Shown: piece by piece, positions 1 through 6,527 of the stretch | Layout: every line of letters starts with the position of its first letter | Numbering within the stretch: position 1 is the stretch's first letter | Assembly (NCBI GenBank): GCA_019347695.1 | Contig: JAHWKT010000019.1 | Span: 1-33,756, forward strand | Direction: 5' to 3' | DNA length: 33,756 bases | Source of the DNA: Actinomycetota bacterium | GTDB lineage: Bacteria; Actinomycetota; Nitriliruptoria; Euzebyales; JAHELV01 | The notes under the pieces: model-generated | What the model was told of the DNA's origin: nothing | Database searches by the model: none | What the model saw: only the letters and a program-made list of their open reading frames with translations | Program-made: the position numbers and the translations under genes

Positions 1-13
1 GCTCTTCCGATCT
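1..13. other. Illumina adapter remnant
   Basis: The first 13 bases, GCTCTTCCGATCT, are identical to the 3' end of the standard Illumina adapter. They interrupt the reading frame of the ligD fragment that begins at base 14, so they are not genomic. A 13-base exact match at the very edge of a contig is very unlikely by chance. Untrimmed read ends that stop contig extension are the usual cause. Confidence 0.93.
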
Positions 14-283
14 CGCCTGCTTGGCGTAGAAGAACTCCCCGAACGCGCCGTCGGGCATCCGCTTCATGGTCAGCGGGCGCGCACGGACGTAGGGCAGCAC
101 GGCGTCGGCCACGGTGTGGTAGTAGGCGACCACATCGCCCTTCGTGTAGCCCTCGTCGGGCCAGAACACCTTGTCAAGGTTGGTCAGGCGGACCGTGCGT
201 CCGGCGATGTCCGCGTACCACGCGTCACGCTGCCGCTCGATCGGCGGCAACGCGCTCCACGCGAGCGTGAATGGTTCGGCCAC
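14..283 (-). CDS. ligD: LigD-type NHEJ polymerase/primase domain, N-terminal fragment
   Basis: The first 90 residues read from a GTG at 283 (VAEPFTLAW...) out of the left edge of the window. They contain the typical start of the LigD polymerase domain: LTNLDKVFWPDEGYTKGD, a YY pair, then RPLTMKRMPDG and EFFYAKQ. In bacterial non-homologous end joining this archaeo-eukaryotic primase-type domain fills in ends and adds nucleotides at breaks held by Ku. The gene is transcribed divergently from ku, the classic arrangement. Only the N-terminus is present, so it cannot be said whether ligase and phosphoesterase domains follow (full LigD) or whether this is a stand-alone polymerase. The frame is cut by the adapter at 1-13. 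Confidence 0.85.
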
Positions 284-428
284 TACCGGCCGTCGGTCGT
301 CAACAGGTTGCGGGTCTGCATCCGTTGCATTGTGACGCGCGGTGACGCCGTGTCGTATCAGCGGTGCCGCGACGCCGCGCTGGACGTATGCTCATCAGTA
401 CCGGCGATCTGCGGCGAAAGAGCGTGAC
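284..428. promoter_or_regulatory. Divergent ligD-ku intergenic region
   Basis: These 145 bases separate the divergent ligD and ku starts and must hold both promoters. I see no clear -35/-10 pair. The sequence ahead of ku contains GAAAGAGCGTGAC before the ATG, a weak ribosome site. An upstream in-frame start at 342 would add 29 residues unrelated to Ku, so it was not used. Confidence 0.35.
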
Positions 429-1265
429 ATGCCGAGAAGTCTGTGGAAGGGCACGCTGTCGTTCGGCCTGGTCACGATCCCGGTCCAGCTGTTCAGCGCG
501 ACAGAGAGCAAGACCCCGAGCTTCAACCAGCTGCGCGAGTCGGACCACAGCCGGATCTCCTACACGCGCGTCGCGAAGGCCGACGGGCAGGAGGTCGCCT
601 ACGACGACATCGTCAAGGGCTACGAGTACGCGCGGGACCACTACGTGGTGTTCACCAAGGACGAGCTCGACAGCATGCGCCCAGCGTCGAGCCGCTCGAT
701 CGAGATCGAGCAGTTCGTCCCGCTCGAGCAGATCGATCCGATCTACTTCGACCGCACCTACTACCTCGCGCCCGAGCCGTCGGGCGCCAAGGCCTACGGA
801 CTGCTCGCCGAGGCGATGGGTGACGGTGGGAGCGTCGCCGTGTGCCGGATCACGCTGCGCGACAAGGAGTACCTGGCCACGCTGCGGCTGCTGCCCGCCC
901 GCCCGGGTGCCGACGGCGAGGAGGCGTCGGGGCCCCTGTTCGTGCTCGAGACGATGCACTGGCCCGACGAGATTCGCGCGTTCGACCTGCGTGACCTCGA
1001 CATCGACGAGATCCCCCAGCCGAGGGACAACGAGGTCGAGATGGCCAAGCAGCTCATCGCCAGCCTCACCGAGGACTTCGACGCGACGCAGTACCACGAC
1101 ACCTACCGCGAGCGCGTCCTGGAGGCGGTCGAGGCCAAGGTCGAAGGCGAGGACATCACCGTCACCGAAGAAGCGGAGGACGAGGCACCGGTCGTCGATC
1201 TCATGGCGGCGCTGCGCCAGTCGGTCGAGCGTGCCGAGGAGCGCCGCCAGCAGGAGGCGTCGTGA
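429..1265 (+). CDS. ku: Bacterial Ku, NHEJ DNA-end-binding protein
   Basis: This 278-residue protein opens with MPRSLWKGTLSFGLVTIPVQL, the hallmark N-terminus of bacterial Ku, and continues with typical blocks (TPSFNQL, SYTRVAKADGQEV, GYEYA, DPIYFDRTYYLAPE). Bacterial Ku is a homodimeric ring that threads onto broken DNA ends and recruits LigD. Length is normal for the family (about 270-300). The ATG at 429 was chosen because the family always begins at this motif. The C-terminus is short and mixed acidic/basic, without the long lysine-rich tail of some mycobacterial Ku proteins. Its stop overlaps the start of fxsA, suggesting co-transcription. The divergent ligD fragment supports the assignment. 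Confidence 0.96.
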   Translation: MPRSLWKGTLSFGLVTIPVQLFSATESKTPSFNQLRESDHSRISYTRVAKADGQEVAYDDIVKGYEYARDHYVVFTKDELDSMRPASSRSIEIEQFVPLEQIDPIYFDRTYYLAPEPSGAKAYGLLAEAMGDGGSVAVCRITLRDKEYLATLRLLPARPGADGEEASGPLFVLETMHWPDEIRAFDLRDLDIDEIPQPRDNEVEMAKQLIASLTEDFDATQYHDTYRERVLEAVEAKVEGEDITVTEEAEDEAPVVDLMAALRQSVERAEERRQQEAS

Positions 1266-1792
1266 TGCGCGCGTTGCTCGTTGTCGTCTTCATCGTCGTC
1301 CCGCTGATCGAGCTTGCGATCATCGTCCAGGTGGGCCAGCTCGTCGGGACGGCGTGGACGATCCTGGCGCTGCTGGCGGTGTCGCTGGCGGGCGCCTGGC
1401 TGGTCCGCCGTGAGGGCACGCGTGCGTGGAGCCGGTTTCGCACCGCGCTGGCCAGCGGCCGGGTGCCCACCGACGAGGTGCTCGAGGGTGCGCTCGTGCT
1501 GTTCGGCGGTGCCCTGCTGCTGACGCCGGGGTTCGCGACCGACGCGGTCGGGCTGGCGTTGATGGTCCCGCCGGTCCGCGCGCTGTTGGCGTCCACGTTG
1601 CGGCGGCGCCTCGGTTCCCGGCTGACCGTCACGAGCGTCGGCGGCGGTACGCGACCGCGTCGCCCGGCGCCCACCCGATCGCGCGACGACGTGGTCGACG
1701 TCGAGGTCGTGAGCATCGAACGGACCCCCAGCGATCCCGGCGCCGCCGCGCGCAACGGGGATATCCACAACCGCGACACCGGTTCCGCCTGA
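1265..1792 (+). CDS. fxsA: FxsA family membrane protein
   Basis: This 175-residue inner-membrane protein has about three to four hydrophobic segments: residues 3-21 (LLVVVFIVVPLIELAIIV), 28-46, 68-90 and 94-108. The central block EGALVLFGGALLLTPGFATD followed by LMVPPVR is diagnostic of FxsA. In Escherichia coli this protein limits exclusion of phage T7 by the F plasmid; its normal role is unclear. The tail (residues 120-175) is hydrophilic and rich in Arg, Pro and Asp. The ATG at 1265 overlaps the ku stop (gTGATG); a GTG at 1262 would add only one residue. Confidence 0.88.
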   Translation: MRALLVVVFIVVPLIELAIIVQVGQLVGTAWTILALLAVSLAGAWLVRREGTRAWSRFRTALASGRVPTDEVLEGALVLFGGALLLTPGFATDAVGLALMVPPVRALLASTLRRRLGSRLTVTSVGGGTRPRRPAPTRSRDDVVDVEVVSIERTPSDPGAAARNGDIHNRDTGSA

Positions 1793-1809
1793 ATCGGCAC
1801 GAGAGTACC

Positions 1810-1815
1810 TACGCT
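1810..1815 (+). promoter_or_regulatory. Possible -10 box for a leaderless transcript
   Basis: TACGCT lies 8 bases before the GTG start at 1824, a spacing that would start transcription at or next to the start codon. Leaderless mRNAs are common in actinomycetes, and no Shine-Dalgarno sequence is visible here. No convincing -35 box was found, so support is weak. Confidence 0.35.
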
Positions 1816-1823
1816 GCCGTGGT

Positions 1824-2820
1824 GTGATCCGCACACCGACCCAGCAGCGCGCATGGGACGAGCTGCTCGCCGTCCACCAGCCCAGGCCCGCGCCCGACCC
1901 CTCGTGGTGCCGGGCGCTACGCGCGCGCGTCGCCGACGCTGCGCTACAGGCGGCGTCACACCTCGCCGAGGGCGACGTGCTGCGGATCAACAAGACCGCA
2001 CTCGACGCACTCAACTGCGACGGCCGTTACCTCGACCTGCGCGCGCAGCCGTTCGCGTGGTCCGTGCGCCTGCTCGCTGGCAAGCTGGCCCACCGCGCGA
2101 TCGAACTCGACCACGCCGGCGGCTTCCAGCGTCCGGTCGGCGACGTCGTCACCCACGCCTGGATGGAGACGGCCACCGACCGCGGGTCCGCCGCCCGGTT
2201 CGCGGCCGAGCTCGCGGGAGTGGCCGCCGACAGCCTGCGCGACACCGTCACCCAACGGGTGATCACTTTCCGCGAGTCGTTCCCGGTGCTGCCGCCGTCG
2301 GCGGAGGTCCGCGCCGAGAAGCCCTACACCGTGCGGCTGGCCGACGGGCGGGTCGAGCTGCGCGGTGTGCCGGACCTCGTGCTCGGCCGGGCGACCGCGA
2401 CCCAGCGTCGTGTGCTGCTGGTCGACCTCAAGACCGGCGGCCGGAGTCGACGCCACCTGCACGACATGCGCTTCTTTCTACGCCCTGCTGGCGACGGTCG
2501 CGACGGGCATCGCGCCGTTCCGCGTGGCCACCTACTATCTCGACGAGGCGGCGTGGGAGCACGAGGACATCGAGTTCGACCAGCTCGAGGCGGCCGCCCG
2601 CACGGTCGCGGACAAGGTGGCACGGGCCGGCCAGCTCGCTGGCAGTACCCCCCCGGCCCTCGACGACCTGCGGCTCGTGGCGTCCGCCGCCTGCCGGTGG
2701 TGCACGCGCGCGCCGGCCTGCCCGGCGGCGGCCGTCGACGAGGCAGAAGCTCACCAGGCCGTCGCCGGTCACATCTGTAACACTGACGCGCCCATGCCCG
2801 CTCCGCCGCTGCATGGTTGA
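1824..2820 (+). pseudogene. PD-(D/E)XK (RecB/Cas4-like) nuclease, frameshifted
   Basis: Two adjacent frames together encode one protein of about 331 residues. The first part (1824 to about 2475) carries GKLAH (His90), GVPD (Asp184) and VDLKTG (Asp201, Lys203), the RecB-family nuclease core. The second frame, from about 2475, gives YALLATVATG... and ends with CRWCTRAPAC. With Cys65 (LNCDGRY) this makes one N-terminal and three C-terminal cysteines, the layout that holds a 4Fe-4S cluster in Cas4 and AddB-type nucleases. The break sits at CTTCTTTCTAC (2471-2481); removing one T restores RFFYALL without loss. It may be a sequencing error or a real mutation. Role is inferred as DNA end processing, given ku and ligD nearby. 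Confidence 0.75.
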
Positions 2821-2854
2821 GCGTCGGCGCGTTCGTCACACCATGGGGACCACG

Positions 2855-3670
2855 ATGACCACGTCAGCCGCCTTCTTCGATCTCGATCGCACCCTGATGT
2901 CGGGCAGCAGCGCCTACTACTTCGGCAAGGCCGCCTATCGCGAGGGTCTGCGGCCGTGGCACCGCGTCCTCGGCGACGCCCTGAACACCGTCATCTTCCG
3001 CGCGTTCGGGGCGTCGGACGAGAAATCCGAGGCTGTCCGCGACGCGATCCTCGAGAGCGTGACCGGCACGCCCGCGGCCGAGCTGCGCCGGCTGTCGCCT
3101 GGCGTCGTCGAGGAGATCCTGCCCGCCATCCGGCCCGAAGCCCAGGCGCTGCTCGACATGCACGAGGCCGCTGGCCGCGACGTGTACATCGTGTCGGCCA
3201 GCCCCGTCGAGATCGTCGGCGAGCTCGCTCGCGCCCTCGACCTCGCCGGAGGACTGGGCACGACCAGCGAGATCGTCGACGGCGTCTACACCGGCCAGCT
3301 GGACGGGCCGTTCCTGTACGGCGAGGGCAAGGCGGCCAGGATCGCCGAGATCGCCGAGACGCGCGGCTACGACCTGCAGTCGTGCTACGCCTACTCCGAC
3401 TCGGGCAGCGACCTGCCGATGATGCAGCTGGTCGGCAACCCGGTGGCCGTCAACCCCGACCGTGCCCTGCAGGCGGTGGCGCACCGTCGCGGGTGGCCGG
3501 TCGTCGAGTTCAACGTGTCCGGCAAACGACGTCGGCGCACCGCGATCTCCGGCGGGCTCGGCGTCATGGCCGCCGCCGGCGGCTACGTGACGGGTCGGAT
3601 CCGCGCGGAGCGCCAGATCCGGCGGCTGCTGGAGGACACCACCTCGCGGCGCTGGCGCCGCCGTGGCTGA
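2855..3670 (+). CDS. HAD-IB family phosphatase (SerB-like)
   Basis: This 271-residue protein shows the HAD motifs: FDLDRT at residues 8-13 (Asp9 nucleophile, Asp11 acid/base), SAS at 114-116, Lys159 in GEGKA and SDSGSDLPM at 181-189 (metal-binding Asp182 and Asp186). The all-helical cap between motifs I and II and the SDSGSD signature fit subclass IB, whose members hydrolyse phosphoserine-like or lipid phosphomonoesters; the substrate is unknown. The C-terminal ~25 residues are basic (GRIRAERQIRRLL...) after a small Gly/Ala-rich segment, perhaps for membrane contact. The ATG at 2855 has GGGGAC five bases upstream; an ATG at 2843 has none. It overlaps the Fic-like gene by 8 bases. An adjacent HAD-IB and Fic-like pair is familiar to me from other actinomycetes. 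Confidence 0.85.
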   Translation: MTTSAAFFDLDRTLMSGSSAYYFGKAAYREGLRPWHRVLGDALNTVIFRAFGASDEKSEAVRDAILESVTGTPAAELRRLSPGVVEEILPAIRPEAQALLDMHEAAGRDVYIVSASPVEIVGELARALDLAGGLGTTSEIVDGVYTGQLDGPFLYGEGKAARIAEIAETRGYDLQSCYAYSDSGSDLPMMQLVGNPVAVNPDRALQAVAHRRGWPVVEFNVSGKRRRRTAISGGLGVMAAAGGYVTGRIRAERQIRRLLEDTTSRRWRRRG

Positions 3671-4739
3671 ACCTTCAGCCACCGGACTGGAGGTCTCCTC
3701 CCCGTATGTCGAGGCGCTGGAGGAGCAGCGGGCGGCACTGGTCACGGCTCTCGAACCGGTCATCTCGGCTGACGACGTCGAGGCAGCGCACCGGTCGAGT
3801 GCCCGGCTGTCGGTGCGACTCGACGCGAGCCCGCTGTCGGATGCGACCGCCGACGCGGTCGATCGGGGCGAGCTCGTCGTCTCCGCCAGCGAGGTGCGCG
3901 GGCGCGACGGTCACGGATGGGCGACGGTGCTGCGGCTCGACGGCATGCCGACGCAGGACATCGCCGCGGTGGAGTACCGGGGTGTGCGCGCCGCGCAGGC
4001 CGACGAGGCTGGCCTGGCGGCGCAGTTCCTCGCCGCACCCGTCACCACGTTGGAGCGTGCCCACCACCACATCGCGTCCGGCCTCGTCGCCGCCGAGCGC
4101 CTGGGCGCGCTGCGGCGCACCAGCCGTGCCGTGCACGACGGGGCGCAGGGCAGAGCGATCTTCCACGCGCCACCACCGGCCCAGCTGCCCGGGTTGCTCG
4201 CGGGGCTGCGTTCGTGGATCCACGCCGCACGCGCGTCGGTGTCACCACTGGCGCTGGCCGGCGTGGTGCACGCCCGCGTGCTGCACTGGCGGCCGTTCGA
4301 AGCGGGCAACGGCCGCGTCGGGCGGATCGCGTCGCGGATCGCCCTGCGCGCGACGTCGGCGGACCCGTGGGGCCTGTCCGTACCCGAGCACACCTACGCG
4401 GCCGACCCGTTGCGCTACATGGCCGAGGTCGCCGCGACGATCCGCCGGCGCGTCGACATGCGGCCGTGGAACGAGCTGACCGGGGAGGCGATCGTCGACA
4501 GCTTCGAGCGCGTCGCCCGCGGCAAGGGGGTCACCCCGACCGATGTCGATGCGCGGGCACTGCGCGCCGCCGGCACGTTCGCACCTGGTGCGGCGGTCAC
4601 CGTCGCCGCGTTCGCCGAGGTCATGGGCAGCGACCGCATCACGGCCCTCATCCAGTGCAATCGGCTCTGCTGGGCAGGTGTGTTCCGCCGCGATCTGGGA
4701 ACACGTGGGCTCCGATACGAGCGGCAACAGGGTGGGTAG
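3663..4739 (+). CDS. Fic/DOC-fold protein with altered catalytic motif
   Basis: This 358-residue protein has a Fic core at about residues 120-260. The Fic loop reads WRPFEAGNGRVGR (209-221), against the consensus HPFx(D/E)GNGRxxR. The glycine-rich anion-binding part is intact, but the catalytic histidine position is Arg210; His208 lies two residues earlier. Fic enzymes transfer AMP or other phosphate-containing groups onto proteins, and the His normally activates the target hydroxyl, so activity here is doubtful. The last ~80 residues may form a winged helix. A GTG start at 3663 overlaps the phosphatase gene by 8 bases, implying translational coupling. The stop codon lies inside the first copy of a 20-bp tandem repeat. 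Related actinomycete proteins with RPF in place of HPF are known to me, often labelled oxidoreductase. Confidence 0.7.
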   Translation: MAEPSATGLEVSSPYVEALEEQRAALVTALEPVISADDVEAAHRSSARLSVRLDASPLSDATADAVDRGELVVSASEVRGRDGHGWATVLRLDGMPTQDIAAVEYRGVRAAQADEAGLAAQFLAAPVTTLERAHHHIASGLVAAERLGALRRTSRAVHDGAQGRAIFHAPPPAQLPGLLAGLRSWIHAARASVSPLALAGVVHARVLHWRPFEAGNGRVGRIASRIALRATSADPWGLSVPEHTYAADPLRYMAEVAATIRRRVDMRPWNELTGEAIVDSFERVARGKGVTPTDVDARALRAAGTFAPGAAVTVAAFAEVMGSDRITALIQCNRLCWAGVFRRDLGTRGLRYERQQGG

Positions 4740-4770
4740 TGTCCGATCGGGGTGGGTAGTGTCCGATCGG
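4731..4770. repeat. Perfect 20-bp tandem duplication
   Basis: GGTGGGTAGTGTCCGATCGG occurs twice with no gap (4731-4750 and 4751-4770). The first copy supplies the last codons and TAG stop (4737-4739) of the Fic-like gene; the second lies just after it. It could be a recent slippage duplication, an operator pair or an insertion-sequence footprint. No transposase is nearby. Confidence 0.9.
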
Positions 4771-4920
4771 GCAGGGAGTAGAGGTTCGATCTAGTGGCAT
4801 TATCACGCAGCAGTTGCATGCTCCGATCGTCGTAGGGGATACACTACGACAGTGATAGGAGCCGGTGCACGGGGTAGGGCTCCGTGGCCAGGCGTCGCAG
4901 CCCGCAAGAGGAGAGCAATC

Positions 4921-5052
4921 GTGACCAAGCTTCGGAAGCACACGGCGGCCATCGCGCTGGCCTGTCTGCTCGCACTGTTCGGCACCGCGTGTGCGACGGA
5001 CTCGGGTGGCGGCGAGGAGGGTGGCACCGAGCCGGCCGAGGAATCGTCCTAG
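4921..5052 (+). CDS. Tiny secreted lipoprotein, 43 residues
   Basis: A GTG start at 4921 with a strong ribosome site (AAGAGGAG, 4906-4913) opens a 43-residue peptide. Basic MTKLRKH leads into a hydrophobic stretch (residues 8-20) and a lipobox-like LFGTAC with Cys24; the remaining 20 residues are acidic and Gly/Glu/Ser-rich. This matches a lipoprotein signal peptide plus the linker that normally precedes a solute-binding domain, but no domain follows. A strong hairpin terminator stands 80 bases downstream, so this looks like a complete transcription unit. A loose promoter (TTGCAT 4814-4819, TACACT 4840-4845, spacer 20) lies upstream. It may be a real mini-lipoprotein or the remnant of a truncated binding-protein gene. 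Too short for most gene finders. Confidence 0.65.
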   Translation: MTKLRKHTAAIALACLLALFGTACATDSGGGEEGGTEPAEESS

Positions 5053-5131
5053 GCCACCGGCCACCGCAGATCTCAGCGGCGGAGTCGCCCGCCACCTCCA
5101 GGTGGAAACGGCTCCGTCCCACATAAGAAGT

Positions 5132-5162
5132 ACAGGCCCCCAGCCGTATGGCGGGGGCCTGT
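5132..5162. terminator. Strong intrinsic hairpin between convergent genes
   Basis: ACAGGCCCCC (5132-5141) pairs perfectly with GGGGGCCTGT (5153-5162); inside, GCC-GTAT-GGC extends the stem. There is no U-tract. It sits between the lipoprotein (plus) and pncB (minus) and could serve both. A smaller perfect hairpin, CCACCTCCAGGTGG, lies at about 5091-5104. Confidence 0.8.
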
Positions 5163-5219
5163 CCCATGCTGCGGGAGGCCACGACGACCTCCGACAGCCC
5201 GCGCACAGGTAGTGGGCCA

Positions 5220-6527
5220 TCAGTCACGGAACTGCTCGATCAATCGCGTCCGCAGTGCGGCCAGTTCGTCGCTGAGCCGGATCTCGCGACGATGCCCGTC
5301 GTCGCCGAGCGCCGCGACCGCTTCGCGACAGCGTCGCGCGATCGTGTCGACGGTCTCGGTGTCGCTGCACCTGCGCCCATCGCGCAGCATGGGTTCGAGC
5401 AGCGCACGGCCCTCGTGTCGCTCGTGGTCGAGGCCGACGATGTCGCCGGTCGTGGTCCGCCAGACCTGCTTGCGGCCGGGATTCGAGGTCTTCTCCGGTG
5501 AGCTCGACAGCTTCAGCGTGGGTCGACCAGCGACCTCCGCGACCTTGTACACACCGGAGAACGCCGGATCGCTGCGCGCAGTGACCATCGCGGTGCCCAC
5601 GCCGTACGCATCGATCGGCGCGTCCGCACGTTCCAGCGCCGCGATGCTCGTCGCGTCGAGATCGCCCGACGCGATGATGTCGACGTCGTGCCACCCCGCG
5701 GCGTCGAGCTGTGCCCGCGCGCCGCGAGCCAGCTCGCCGAGATCACCGGAGTCCAACCGCACACCGCGCAGGCGGTGGCCACGCTCCGCGAGCTCGGCGG
5801 CGACGGTTATCGCGTTCGGGATGCCGCGGCCGAGCGTGTCGTAGGTGTCGACGAGCAGCACACAGTCTGCCGGGAACACCTCGGCGTACGCCCGGAACGC
5901 CTCGAGCTCGCTGGGAAACGCCATGACCCACGAGTGCGCCTGCGTGCCCGACACCGGCAGCCCGTACCGCTGTCCCGCCTGCACGTTGGACGTGCTGGCG
6001 CACCCGCCGATGATGGCCGCGCGGCTCGCGGTCAGCGCGCCGTTCGGGCCGTGTGCCCGGCGCGCGCCGAACTCGAGCACAGGTTTGCCGTTCGCGGCCT
6101 GCACCACCGCGAGCGCGTGGCTCGCCACCAGCGAGGCGTACGCGACCCGGTTGATCAGCAGGGTCTCGACCCACTGCGCCTGTAGCAGCGGGCCCGTGAC
6201 CCGCAGCAGCGGTTCGTTGCCGAAGACGGGAGTGCCCGAGCGGATCGCCCACACGTCACACGAGAACCGCTGGCTCGCCAGCCGCTCCAGGAACGGTGCG
6301 GGAAAATGCTCCTGGGACGCGAGGAACGCCACGTCGTCATCGTCGAACCGCAGGTCGACCAGTTCGTCGACCACCGTCTCGATCCCGGCGAGCACGACCT
6401 GATCGATCCCGTCGGGCGGGTGCCGGAAGAACAGATCGAACGTCGCGACGTCATCGGCCGTGCCGGCATCGAAATAGCCGGCCATCATCGTCAGCTCGTA
6501 GAAGTCGGTGAACAGCGCGTCGCTCAT
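5220..6527 (-). CDS. pncB: Nicotinate phosphoribosyltransferase
   Basis: This 435-residue enzyme makes nicotinate mononucleotide from nicotinate and PRPP in the Preiss-Handler NAD salvage route, in the cytoplasm. Visible signatures are LFTDFYELTMMAGY near the N-terminus, LEFGARRAHGPNGA (151-164), SGTQAHSW with His198 (the histidine phosphorylated in this family), VDTYDT (226-231) and RLDSGDLGEL. Length fits the actinobacterial form. Its ATG overlaps the uvrD2 stop by four bases (ATGA, 6524-6527), so translation is probably coupled. It is the last gene of a yyaL-like, uvrD2, pncB run and ends about 60 bases from a strong hairpin. Confidence 0.95.
   Translation of the reverse strand: MSDALFTDFYELTMMAGYFDAGTADDVATFDLFFRHPPDGIDQVVLAGIETVVDELVDLRFDDDDVAFLASQEHFPAPFLERLASQRFSCDVWAIRSGTPVFGNEPLLRVTGPLLQAQWVETLLINRVAYASLVASHALAVVQAANGKPVLEFGARRAHGPNGALTASRAAIIGGCASTSNVQAGQRYGLPVSGTQAHSWVMAFPSELEAFRAYAEVFPADCVLLVDTYDTLGRGIPNAITVAAELAERGHRLRGVRLDSGDLGELARGARAQLDAAGWHDVDIIASGDLDATSIAALERADAPIDAYGVGTAMVTARSDPAFSGVYKVAEVAGRPTLKLSSSPEKTSNPGRKQVWRTTTGDIVGLDHERHEGRALLEPMLRDGRRCSDTETVDTIARRCREAVAALGDDGHRREIRLSDELAALRTRLIEQFRD

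Noticed and set aside
4731-4770. CRISPR array or insertion sequence
   Set aside because: Only two gapless copies, no spacers, no cas genes and no transposase; no CRISPR array was seen anywhere in the window.
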